Numbered from the stretch's first letter, positions 32,646 to 42,839 are shown. The stretch is 64,000 nucleotides of DNA from Limnephilus marmoratus (GCA_917880885.1 OU862919.1:55589058-55653057), one strand, 5' to 3'. Made by a program: numbers and translations. Notes: generated from the letters alone by a model not told the origin.

Positions 32646-35000
32646 ATGTCATTTTCAACCAACGGAAATGAAAATGGGTTTATTATGTCATCTATACAGA
32701 TGAACATTGATAATCTGAGACCCCAAAAAACAAAAGCAGGTATTCCTAGGCAGCGTATGAAATGGACGAACGATGTCAATATGTTCATCGTTCGTTCATA
32801 TTTTTATGTAACTAAACTAGAAACAGATATGTTATTGTATAGGAAAAAATTACATTTACTTTTCTCACAAAATTATCCGGTTGCCCAAGTAAACGAACAA
32901 AGATTAGCTGACCAAAAAAGGTCAATTTTCAAAAATAATTTAATTCCTGTAGTAACATTAAATGAGATAAGAAAAGAAGTAGCAGATAGATTGCAATTGG
33001 AGAATAATTTAGATCAAATTAATACGAGTAGTAATGTTATATTAGATGCATTGAATGAAGATAGTTTAGCTAATATTCTAGTAGAAGAATCCAATGATAT
33101 TAGAGTAGATTCAAATAACTTAGACATTATTCATAATCTTAGGGAAATCAATATTGCAAATTTAAACTTACTAGATGATAATGTAATAGAATTAGCTAAC
33201 TTGCTTCAAAATAATATAAATAGATATATAGATATAGAGCCCACAGTTAGACCAAAATTGCATACGTCAAAGAAATTATCTAAATTAATTTCTGAATTAA
33301 ATAATTTAATTTTACCAAAAATAATATTTGACGATATTAGTTTTTTAGATCTTCATACAATAGTGTACGCTAGTGCTATCACTATATGTAATAAGTTAGG
33401 AGTTAAATTAATATCCTCTGATGATAGATCATATAGTTATAGTAAACCAGAATGGCAGATTAGATTAGAAAATGATGTAGTATTTTTAAGAAGTAGTATA
33501 GCTAGAGTAATTGAATATAAAAATGGAAATAGAAGTAGGAATATTTTGAGATATGTAGATGAAATTGGGAGAAAATTTGGTTATAGCATTGGTAGTAATA
33601 ATAATGAAAATATAATCAATGATTTATTAGATTTATTAAAACAAAAATTAGGTGTAAAAGCTAGTAGATTAAAAAGATATAATTATACGTATAATAAAAG
33701 AAATAATAATAGATTATTTCAGAAAAATGAGAAAATATTTTTTTCCAAACTTGACGATAAACAGAATATTATTTCGAATAATAATATTCCGTTGCCATCT
33801 GAATCAGATATGCGCGATTTTTGGACAAACATTTGGAGTAAAGATATAAAACATAATGAGGCAGGTAACTGGATAGAAAATGAAGAACTCAATTGTTCAG
33901 ACATTGAACAAATGAGTTTTTCTGATATATCGGTTGAATTGTTAGCCAAAATTATAAAAAATACTCATAATTGGAAAGCCACGGGTTGCGATTGGATACA
34001 TAATTTTTGGTACAAACGTCTAACTACTTTACATCCTCTTTTTGCAAAAAATCTTTCAAAACTTGTCAGAGAACCTCAAAATTTTCCTAATTTTCTAACT
34101 AAGGGCATTACTTATATGTTACCTAAGAGCGAACATATTAATAATCCCTCTCAATATAGACCCATTACATGTCTACCGACAATATACAAAATTTTAACCT
34201 CTTGCTTGACAGATTTAATATATACTCATTTGGATGAAAAAAATATTTTATCTGAACAACAAAAAGGTTGTCGCAGAAAACATATGGGATGTAAAGAACA
34301 GTTAGTTATTGATTCTGTAATTTTAAAACAAATTCAAAATCAAAAGCGTAATTTACATACTTGTTATATAGATTATCAAAAAGCTTTTGATAGTGTCCCG
34401 CACTCGTGGCTAATCAAAATATTAAAAATATATAAAGTTAACCCAATTATAATTAGCTTTTTGAAAAATATTATGTCCTTTTGGAATACAGATTTGCTAG
34501 TTAATTTAAAAGGTAAGAAAATAGTAGTACCGGGCATTTCAATAAAAAGAGGGATTTTTCAAGGAGACTCATTGAGCCCTCTTTGGTTTTGCTTAGCATT
34601 GAATCCCCTTTCTAAAATGTTAATTAAAAGCAAGTTTGGAATAAAAATTAAGGGTAATACAAGAGAGAGTAGTATAGTTTCACATCTATTATATATGGAT
34701 GATATAAAATTATTTTCAAATTCTGAATCAAATTTAGAGAAAATGATTAAGGTAGTTAAAATTTTTTCAGATGATATTAAAATGACTTTTGGTTTAGATA
34801 AATGTAAAACTATCCATATAGAGAAAGGCAAAATTGTAGATGGAGACGAGGGTATATTTAGAAATTTCAAAATTCAAAGTATGAAAGGGGATGAGGTTTA
34901 TAAATATTTAGGATACCCGCAATCGAATAGATTAGATCACACTAGTATTAAAAATGATATTAGGATTAAATTTCAAACTAGGATCAGAAAAAAATTTTAA
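32646..35000 (+). CDS. R4/Dong-type LINE protein, N-terminal region and reverse transcriptase
   Basis: About 784 residues from the ATG at 32646; a TTG 15 bp upstream is in frame but not needed. The N-terminal 400 residues have no named domain that I recognise. RT blocks: ITYMLPKSEHINNPSQYRPI, QQKGCRRKHMGCKEQ (a hallmark of the R4/Dong and R2-like group), YIDYQKAFDSVPHSWL, KRGIFQGDSLSPLWF, and catalytic YMDD at about 683-686. The frame ends at a TAA in an A-rich run (34985-35000); the next frame continues the same protein, so a single-base change in that run explains the break. Confidence 0.85.
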   Translation: MSFSTNGNENGFIMSSIQMNIDNLRPQKTKAGIPRQRMKWTNDVNMFIVRSYFYVTKLETDMLLYRKKLHLLFSQNYPVAQVNEQRLADQKRSIFKNNLIPVVTLNEIRKEVADRLQLENNLDQINTSSNVILDALNEDSLANILVEESNDIRVDSNNLDIIHNLREINIANLNLLDDNVIELANLLQNNINRYIDIEPTVRPKLHTSKKLSKLISELNNLILPKIIFDDISFLDLHTIVYASAITICNKLGVKLISSDDRSYSYSKPEWQIRLENDVVFLRSSIARVIEYKNGNRSRNILRYVDEIGRKFGYSIGSNNNENIINDLLDLLKQKLGVKASRLKRYNYTYNKRNNNRLFQKNEKIFFSKLDDKQNIISNNNIPLPSESDMRDFWTNIWSKDIKHNEAGNWIENEELNCSDIEQMSFSDISVELLAKIIKNTHNWKATGCDWIHNFWYKRLTTLHPLFAKNLSKLVREPQNFPNFLTKGITYMLPKSEHINNPSQYRPITCLPTIYKILTSCLTDLIYTHLDEKNILSEQQKGCRRKHMGCKEQLVIDSVILKQIQNQKRNLHTCYIDYQKAFDSVPHSWLIKILKIYKVNPIIISFLKNIMSFWNTDLLVNLKGKKIVVPGISIKRGIFQGDSLSPLWFCLALNPLSKMLIKSKFGIKIKGNTRESSIVSHLLYMDDIKLFSNSESNLEKMIKVVKIFSDDIKMTFGLDKCKTIHIEKGKIVDGDEGIFRNFKIQSMKGDEVYKYLGYPQSNRLDHTSIKNDIRIKFQTRIRKKF

Positions 35001-36250
35001 AATGCAATCTATCTGCTAAAAATTTAGTAAAAGCAATAAATTCTTGGGCAATACCTCTACTAACGTACTCATTTGGCATAATTAAATGGTCCAATACAGA
35101 TTTAGATAGTTTAGAACGATTAATTAGAACTACGTTAACAAAATTTAATTGCCATCATCCAAATTCAGCTATAGAACGAATTAATTTACCTAGAAATTTA
35201 GGAGGTAGAGGTGTAGTCAAAATAACATCTTTGAAACACAATCAGGTAGAAATGCTTAGAAATTTTTTCCATAGGAAAGCTAATAGCTCAGAAATGCACA
35301 AAATAATTTGCAAGGCAGATAGAAATATTACACCTTTAAATTTATATGACGAGAATGCCAACATTCTTATAAATACTAACCAGGAATTATTAGATTCCTG
35401 GTCAAATAAAATTATTCACGCAAAACACTTCAATTATCTCAACCAAACGTATGTTGACAAACTTTCGTCAAACAAATGGTTGAGTATTGGAGAGTTGAGC
35501 GCAGAAATAGAAGGATTTATGCTTGCAATTCAAGATAGAGTCATTAATACTAAAAATTATAGAAAGCATATAATCAAAGATATAAATCAAATTGATGATT
35601 TATGTAGAAAATGTTTGGCTTTTCCCGAAACTATAGAACATATTATATCGGGATGTTCTATATTAGCGCCTTCCGAGTATACATTTAGGCACAATCAGGT
35701 TTTAAAAATAATTCACCAAAGTTTGGTAATTAAACATAACTTGATTGATTGCCGTAATGTAGTACCTTATTATGAATATGAACCAAATTCATTTATAGAA
35801 AATGAATTTTATAAAATATATTATGATAAAACTATACTAACAGACAGAACAATTAGTCATAATAGACCTGATATAGTTTTACATGACAAAATTAAAAAAA
35901 TAACTTATATCATTGATGTAGCTATTCCAAATTCCTGTAATATTCAAAAAACTGTTTCTGAAAAAATTAGAAAATACACAGATTTAGGAAATGAGATTAA
36001 AAGAATTTGGCATTCTCGGACTATAAAAATATTACCATTTGTTATTTCGGCCACTGGCATAATACCTAGGAATCTGATTCAAAATTTAAGCATATTAGAT
36101 TTGTCAAAGAATTTGTTTATAAAAATGCAAAAAGCAGTAATTTTAAATACATGTAGGATTACAAAAGATTTTTTAAATATTTATATTGAGGGATCAGTAG
36201 GATTTATAGGTTCAATTAGAAATGCCACAGAGCCGAACCCTCTGATATGA
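35001..36250 (+). CDS. R4/Dong-type LINE protein, thumb, zinc finger and restriction-like endonuclease
   Basis: Translation in the shifted frame begins right after the break; the first ATG is at 35231 (339 residues from there). Counting from that ATG, a CCHC cluster lies at C126, C129, H138, C143. It is followed by RPD (213-215) and IDVAIP with D230, then a lysine-rich KIRKY segment near 246-250. This is the PD-(D/E)xK-like endonuclease of R2/R4-type LINEs, which nicks target DNA for primed reverse transcription. The stop at 36250 is followed by about 50 bp of 3' UTR. Confidence 0.85.
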
Positions 36251-36299
36251 AAATATCTGGAGTCGGTGAATTATATTCCCATTTGGTCTCTAGTGGGTT

Positions 36300-36381
36300 G
36301 ACATGTTGTTCTTGTATTGTTTTGTATTTGATCATTTGGGGAAGTGTATGAAAGGGTTTAGTTTTTCCTTCTTTATTTATT

Positions 36382-36443
<62 letters not shown>

Positions 36444-36596
36444 GGGGAAAATTTAACCCGGACATATAAGTAAAATAAATAAGACATGTTGTTCTTGTAT
36501 TGTTTTGTATTTATAATACTTATATAGTGCAATTGCATAACGTGGATTCACTGGATGATCATTTGGGGAAGTGTATGAAAGGGTTTAGTTTTTCCT

Positions 36597-36686
<90 letters not shown>

Positions 36687-36712
36687 GGGGAAAATTTAAC
36701 CCGGCCATTTAA
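36300..36712. repeat. Tandem duplication carrying two long poly-T tracts
   Basis: A unit starting GACATGTTGTTCTTG occurs at 36300 and 36483. Each copy has GATCATTTGGGGAAGTG, then a T tract (36384-36442, about 59; 36599-36685, about 87), then ggggg and AAAATTTAACCCGG. The first copy lacks about 45 bp of the second. The T tracts are A-tails of a minus-strand LINE end. Confidence 0.85.
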
Positions 36713-36835
36713 ATCTGGTGCGTATGTTTATTCCAGGATGTGGGGAGGATAGTGCAATCCCACACGTCCCATAAAGTTGTACATATTTACACAACAGATA
36801 AAGTAGAAAAAAAGTAAATAGAACAAACAAATATA
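36686..36835 (-). mobile_element. 5'-truncated LINE 3' end (LINE-2 family)
   Basis: On the minus strand it has GTGGGATTGCACTATCCTCCCC and CTGGAATAAAC before the A tail. LINE-2 at 51209-51300 has the related GTGGGACTGCACCACCCTCCCC block and the same CTGGAATAAAC polyadenylation region. Only about 150 bp remain; no coding part. Confidence 0.7.
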
Positions 36836-37414
36836 AAAGACATAATGCAACCAAACTTTTTAATTATATGCCCATTACTCTGAAACAACTCCTAACTGCA
36901 AATACATCTACCAACATTCACAAAAAACATATCACAGCATGGATCAAAAATCAAGATATTCACTTTATACAAAATACTTTAATCCCTAACCAAACTTAAC
37001 CAAACTATAAAATAAATAAACATGTCTTTCAAGAATTTACCAACTATTCATATGTATATATATACCTTATATGTATTTTTTTTTCTTCTAAATATTCAAT
37101 GTGCAATTATCATTAAAATGTAAAAAAATAAGATAAAAAAACTAACTTTCTACTACAACACATAAATACCTGTACTTGTCACACTTAATCATAAACACGT
37201 AAACACCTCAGCACAGGTTCTCCTAGTGAGGTGTTCACGAAACATACAATATTACCAACCAACAGTTTCACCTTCTCAAACCTACCTTACACCCAACATA
37301 ATGAAATGAAATATTAATATGTAAAAACTTTTTTTCAAAATATATTATGTAAAGATGTTTATAATAAGGTAAAAACTGTAATATATATAGATATAAATAA
37401 ATAAAATAAAATAA
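36836..37414 (+). mobile_element. LINE-1 C-terminus and 3' UTR, resumed after the nested insertions
   Basis: A plus-strand reading to the stop at 36997-36999 gives NATKLFNYMP followed by a short basic helix, the normal end of this RT type (compare KLYNELPNAIK at the end of LINE-3). The 3' UTR has a 9-bp stem-loop at 37202-37235 and ends with an ataaataaataaaata tail at about 37393-37414. This places the R4/Dong element and the poly-T repeats inside LINE-1. Confidence 0.75.
37202..37235 (+). other. LINE-1 3' UTR stem-loop
   Basis: AACACCTCA (37202-37210) pairs perfectly with TGAGGTGTT (37227-37235); the loop is GCACAGGTTCTCCTAG. Loop bases CACAGGT and CCTAG recur in the 39.3-kb and 45.8-kb copies although the arms differ. 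Confidence 0.7.
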
Positions 37415-37890
37415 GAATGAAACTTTTTTTAAATGCATCTCTTTAAATTTCACTTTTGTTTGTACGAATGAGTGGAGTATTGGAAATGGAAATTAACCCA
37501 CTGCCCGACATCCGATTGAGCCAAAACTCCGCAGACAGACTCGACGATGAGAATCTATTCTATCTATTTTTGGTTGGAATCACGCAGACACGTCGACATA
37601 TACGACATATTTTTATAAAATTCGCAGAAATTAAAGCACTTAATACATGAAACAAATGTCGGTTTTACCAACTCGGTATTTGGCCCTATTAGTAGTGCGA
37701 TTGATTCCGATCACTGGGTAGGAAGGTTCAAAATTCTGTATTTTTTTAGTTTTAAGGTAGATTTGGTAGTTTTAAAATACAAACTATTTTTCAGAAATAG
37801 TAGATATATTATTTCCAATCTCAGAATATAATTAGCAAATTTTTTAGGCGGGAATGGGTAACATCGTCCGGGACAACATTTATTAATTAA
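37415..37890. other. Unassigned spacer
   Basis: A 64-codon plus-strand frame (37456-37650) has no recognisable domain. A TTAACCCACTGCC block near 37496 resembles the end of the neighbouring MITE, but it has no partner. Confidence 0.45.
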
Positions 37891-38593
37891 CCCATTGGCC
37901 ACAGAATTAATGAGCTAAAAAATTGGCCTTCACCACTGAATTAATTTTGTACCAAAAATTGAAAACTTGCATTGGTGTACTAAATCTATTGTAACTCTGG
38001 AACCGTATATTCAAATCAATTTCATTAAATTTATTTACATATTAGATTAAGGTACAGAAAAAAATAAAAATAAAGTTTTTAAAAATATTAAAATATGTGT
38101 AAATAAGCATACAAATATAACGTTCTCTTTTTTCGTAAGTTTTTTGTCCACATTTTTATTCAAAAAGTTCCGAAAAACATAATATTCATAAATCTAACAA
38201 TATTTTTTTTGCTTTTTACATACATGTATACTTATAACTTATAAAATAATTTGGTTTGATAGTCCTCAAATAATCAGGGACGTTCAGGGTCACTACCAAA
38301 AGCCTAGAACCACTCGCAATTTTGAAGAAATTAAATGGCGGCTGGCTGCATGCAAAACTCGGAAAACAAATATCAGGGAAAAAACATGAGAAACATATTA
38401 TTGCCAATTCTACGATATAAATTATTATTACCTACAGAACGTTCAGCATTTAAAATTTTATTCAAAAATATCACTGTCATGCTTGTTTTCCGTTTTTTTG
38501 GCGGACCTACTCTAACCCGTCAGCGCGCCGGGGTTTGTGGTTAAGTACCTGAGTTGCACACCCGGCAGGCTACCGGGGTTTGTGGCCAATGGG
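37891..38593. mobile_element. piggyBac-like MITE (TTAA target duplication)
   Basis: Perfect 13-bp terminal inverted repeats CCCATTGGCCACA (37891-37903) and TGTGGCCAATGGG (38581-38593) are flanked on both sides by TTAA (37887-37890, 38594-38597). TTAA duplication and CCC...GGG ends are the piggyBac signature. The 703-bp interior has no transposase; a direct repeat CCGGGGTTTGTGG occurs twice near the right end (about 38528 and 38574). Confidence 0.85.
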
Positions 38594-38597
38594 TTAA

Positions 38598-39183
38598 GAG
38601 CATTTAACCAGCCAGCGGATGAAAATCCACATTTCGTCGAAAGTTGTTCCTACGATCGTGCAGGGCGGTTACAATGAGAAAGATTAATTATTCTCCGTAC
38701 CAGCTTTTTTAAATTATAACTCAATATCGAATTTATTTCAATCCAAATTAGCTTTAATTTATACCTTCATCAAAAATGCTGAAAGGCGTGATGATAAAAC
38801 TATTAAATTAATGTACTTTTTGTAATTATTTTTTGATTATAAGTATTTATCATTTTTCAATAATGTCTAAATTTAATAAGAATGTTAAAAAAATCTGAAA
38901 TATATTAGTTTGTAAGTGCGCAAATAAATACACAAATGGACCAATTTTCGCCAAGAAACACATGTACGTACATATTTTTTAATGATTTTATTGAAACTAA
39001 AATTAAAATTCTAAAATATGCGTTTGCTAGATAATGTATTAATTTATTTTACTGCATGATTATACTATTTTTAATGGGTGTGGTGTAATACAAAATCTTT
39101 TTTGAAAATTTAATAAATTTCCCAACGACCTATGGAATAACCTTATTATACTAAAAAATAAAAAAAATCTCAAAATTTATTAC
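38598..39183. other. AT-rich spacer, nothing recognised
   Basis: About 590 bp, strongly AT-rich, without open frames or repeats that match elsewhere in the window. Confidence 0.5.
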
Positions 39184-39188
39184 ATGCG

Positions 39189-40167
39189 TGTATGAGACCA
39201 CTTTTCTGTTCCATACAAATACTGTAAACAATAGGGGCGCTAGACTTCGATCGTCACTTCGGTTTCGGGAGATAGTAATAACTAGCCTGTCTCGACACAG
39301 GTATACCCTAGTGAGACAGGCATACAAATAAAACCATTGTAAATATATTTTATTATAGATAAATAAATTAAAAAAAAAAAAAAAACTCAGAAGTTTCTTG
39401 GATAATGAATGACTATTTATTTTTCAGACGGTTTTTATACTAATCTGTGTTAAAGGAAAACGTAAACATGTTATTCATTTTGCCACCTGTTGTTTATCTG
39501 GATGACCGCAGGTGTTCAGTTTCGTGAATAACAAACTTGTTTTGACACGATGTGTTTTTCTTGCATGGGTTGACGTCAGTTTGCACCTGTTGTTTATCTG
39601 GATGACCGCAGGTGTGCAGTTTCGTGAATAACAAACTTGTTTTGACACGAAGGGTTTTTTCTTGCATGGGTTGACGTCATTTCGCACCTGTTGTTTATCT
39701 TAATTACTCCAGGTGTTTGAGGCAGGTGTCCTGTGTGCTCTATTTCATTTGAATAACTAACTGGTTTGGACATGCGTATTGTTTTCTTGCCTGAGTTGAC
39801 CTGATTTCTCCAGGCGGATGAACGCACCTGCTTAAAATGCATCAATATAATGTAGGCGTTTTCGTTGCTAAGTGCTTAGTTCTTGAATAACACGTGCGGC
39901 TGCCAGCTAGGATTTTTCACATAAACGAGCTAGTTTAGACACGAAGTGTTTTTCTTGCATGGGTTGACCTCATTTCACACCTGTTGTTTCTGATAATGCG
40001 AGGTATTTTGGTTTTTAAATAACACTTGCAGTTTTTTCATGTAACATTTCGCAAGAATTGACTTGTCAATAAGTTGATTACTGTTCTCTTGTAGGCAGTA
40101 ATATTCTGAAGGAACAGGTGTGACGACCAGCTGCAAAAGTTTCACGTAAACAAGATCTAATGCATCA
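39189..40167 (-). repeat. BEL-3 3' LTR with LINE tail insert and 101-bp duplication
   Basis: It matches the 748-bp copy at 44585-45332, except for a 100-bp LINE 3' end inserted at 39284-39383 and one extra copy of a unit of about 101 bp (39484-39684) that the other LTR lacks. Ten CACCTG or CAGGTG hexamers lie between 39484 and 40120. Confidence 0.88.
39284..39383 (+). mobile_element. LINE 3' end (stem-loop plus A tail) inside the BEL-3 LTR
   Basis: 100 bp: a stem GCCTGTCTC/GAGACAGGC (39285-39293, 39313-39321) around the loop GACACAGGTATACCCTAGT, then ataaataaatt and a run of about 16 A. The empty site is visible in the other LTR, and AACT is doubled at the ends (39280-39283, 39384-39387). 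It is one of the shortest LINE insertions that can be proved here. Confidence 0.88.
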
Positions 40168-40210
40168 ATGCGTTGTTACATTCTCATCCCTGTGTAATGT
40201 TTGATTGCAC

Positions 40211-41480
40211 CTAGCTAGTTCGTCGGACGCATTCTTGATGTAGGTATCTTGGTTTGTTATGTGTCCCTGTGAAGAGGAGGGGAGATGACTCAGCAGGTGT
40301 AGGAGCTGGTAAGATGACAGCGATTTTAACGGCTGGTCTTAGGTACACCCCGGAACTAGTCTGGATTCGAGCGGTTCTAACTTGTCCGTCGGCTGCGGTT
40401 ATCGCCTTGATGACGCGGCCGCGAGGCCAATGATTCCGAGGTAGTGCAGGATCCATGATGATCACCAAGTCATCTTTTTTTATGGGTGTGACAGGGTGGT
40501 GCCATTTTTGTCGGGCCGCTAAGGTGGGAAGGTATTGTTATTATTGAAGCCATTGTTGCCAAAAACATGTCCGCCAGTCGTTGGCCGACACGCCACTGTC
40601 AGCGGAGACATATTTCTTCGTCCCCTTTTTCGTACATGGACAAGAGAGAGCGTCTTCCAGCCGACCCCAGAAGAAAATGGTTAGGTGTCAGAGATTCTTC
40701 ATCGCGAGGATCCATTGATATATGGGTGAGTGGTCTGTTGTTCACTAAGAATTCAGCTTTGATTAGGGTAGTCAGGAGAGTTTCCTCTTTAGGTGCTCGT
40801 TCTTTCAGCGTGGCGTTTAGTGCTCGTTTCACCGATCGTACCAGTCTTTCCCATACTCCTCCCATGTGCGGCGTCATTGGTGGTATAATCTCTATTCGAT
40901 GCCCTGAGTGGTCAGGGCATCAAGCATTTTAACGTCTTGACTTAGTAATTTCAAGGCATTTCTCATCTTGGCTTCGGCCCCATGGAAATTAGTCCCGTTG
41001 CCTGGGTACATGGTTACGGGCTGTCCCCTTCGTGCTGTCATTCGTTGTATGGCCATAATGGCAGAATCGGTGGTTAGAGAAGAAACGAGTTCTAGGTGGA
41101 CAGCGCGTATCGAGAAGCAAGTGAAGATTGCGGCGTAGCGTTTTTCTCGATGTCTGCCAACTGTGATAGTCATGGGTCCGAAATGGTCTAGCCCGCAGTG
41201 TGTAAAGGGGCGTGTGTGGTGTATCAGTCAATTTAGCGGCAATGTTCCCATTAGGGGTTGACATAAGACTGATGTAGTGGGGCCTCACTTCTAGTGTTCG
41301 TTCGTTGGGTGTTTGGATTCCGTGTACCAAGGTCGGCGAGATTTGGCTTAGTTGACACCCATCTTCAGTCTTGTATGTTGGTCATCTCATCTATTTTGCC
41401 CATTCTGTTTGCCACAAAGGTGGAGTAAATGTGTGGATCGGTGCGCAGCAAACACAATACGGTTGTTGAATCTATCCAGA
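40211..41480 (-). pseudogene. pol: BEL-3 Pol remnants (RNase H, integrase)
   Basis: Minus-strand pieces: RNase H (about 41480-41355, WIDSTTV and FVANRMGKI); integrase core 41173-40892 with TCFSIRAVHLEL and NGTNFHG, where the second catalytic D has become G in the YPGNGTNF motif; integrase end 40877-40599 with HMGGVWERLVRSVK (third catalytic residue E) and NHFLLG; C-terminal block 40468-40211. Frames change between the pieces and the sequence between RNase H and integrase is shortened. It cannot be functional. Confidence 0.8.
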
Positions 41481-41959
41481 AATGGACTTGGGTTATCAGG
41501 GCATGGCTTTCCTTTTACATGGTTCGGGCGGGTCTTGCTGAGATGAGTGCGGCATGTTATTGAGGCAGCGTCTTGGGATAGTGATTGTGTATGTGTTTTG
41601 CAGGTTCATCCAATTTGTCCACTTCTGGATATGTTCAGGGACACTGGGTTTGTCACAGCTCACGTTCGAGTGCCACACGGCTTGAAGTAGTATTTTGGGC
41701 CGAATCGTAAGGCAGGAAATAAAGCCGGGTTGATCTCCTATTTGTGGGTCGTATTGCCTCTTCGTGGGTTGTATTAACTTTTCCTAGATTCTGAGGTTTT
41801 ATTGGCGGTTAGCAAAGCCAATTGATGCACGGCATTGCTAGAGAATTGCGTGTCTGTCTCGTGACTTTAGTGCCACTAGAGCGTTTTCATCTTGGAGTCA
41901 GTTCCATGAAATTTTATCCCTTTTAATGTGGAAACGAGCTCCTCCCGTCTGAGGAGAGT

Positions 41960-42150
41960 ACCGATGTTCTGGAAGGACTTGCTTGCCTTGGCTGCTCCGA
42001 TGAGGACTACCGTTATTCTGGCAGTGGTACTGCTGGGGAGGGCTTGCTCGCCTTGGCTGCAGTGATGAGGAGCACCGCTATTCTGGCAGTGGCACTGCTG
42101 GGGGCAAGGCTTGCTCGCCTTGGCTGCGGTGATGAGGAGCACCACTATTC
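41960..42150. repeat. Tandem repeat, about 65-bp unit, three copies
   Basis: Units start near 41993, 42058 and 42124 with tgatgaggagcac or a close variant, and share ATTCTGGCAGTGGCACTGCTGG and TTGCTCGCCTTGGCTGC. They lie in the BEL-3 interior and are open on the minus strand, but the translation has no known domain. Confidence 0.75.
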
Positions 42151-42185
42151 TGGTAGTGGCACTGCTGGAATTGAAATTAGAAGAT

Positions 42186-42445
42186 GGAATTAGCCTTGCT
42201 GGCCTTCGGTTGAGTAGCGTATCTCGTTGAAAACTTGTTGGGAGGCGGGCTAGTTGATGCCATTACTTGAGTTGCGTATCTTGTCGCAAACAAATTGGGG
42301 GGCTGGCTATTTGTTGCCATTGCTTGAGTTGCGTATCTCGTCGCAAACAAGTTAGGAGGCGGGCTAGCTGATGCCATTACTTGAGTTGCGTATCTTGTCG
42401 CAAACAAGTTGGGGGGCGGGCTAGTTGCTGCCGTTACTTGAATAA
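42186..42445 (-). repeat. Tandem repeat, 57-bp unit, four copies
   Basis: On the minus strand the unit is open and codes for a 19-residue repeat of the form SPPPNLFATRYATQVMAS, four times in a 97-codon frame that starts at 42470. The unit length is a multiple of three and the changes are mostly mild, but no family is recognised. Confidence 0.8.
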
Positions 42446-42839
42446 ACAATAAGAAGGAATAACTTATCATGAAAATGAGATGGCAGGACGCGGCTCAGGC
42501 TCGTATGGGACTGCAAATTCAGGCAGGTTGGTGATCAGCTTGGCGTGGAGTTGCAGCGCGCAGGGCCGCGAATGGGTCAGCAATCCGCTTTGCGTGTCAG
42601 GCCAGCTGTTGTACTCTCTGATAGGGCTTGCTTCTGGCAATGTGGAGTACTTCGACTATCGCGGAGGTGATCTAGGCCAGTGGATCTATGTTTCGATGAG
42701 TTCATCCAGTGTGAGTACGGTCTTGGTTTTTAGTATATCCGGGACTAGCATTAAGGGTCGGGCCGATTGCTGCAAGCTCGGAAATTCTCTGGCTGGCTGC
42801 CACAGGGTATCGAGTATCCATATATGCGGATTACTGCAT

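Larger units (their letters stand above)
32151..36298 (+). mobile_element. R4/Dong-type non-LTR retrotransposon
   Basis: It consists of a 5' UTR (32151-32645), one ORF with an R4-style RT and a C-terminal CCHC plus restriction-like endonuclease, split by one frame change at about 34990, and a short 3' UTR. There is no apurinic endonuclease. It sits in LINE-1 next to a TAA repeat. The far 3' end is hard to place because poly-T tail repeats follow at once. Confidence 0.85.

Noticed and set aside
36500..36712. 70-codon frame rich in phenylalanine
   Set aside because: It translates a T tract; the same holds for the frames at 61912-62192 over the A84 run.
40567..40932. 121-codon plus-strand frame
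   Set aside because: It is opposite the BEL-3 integrase remnants on the minus strand.
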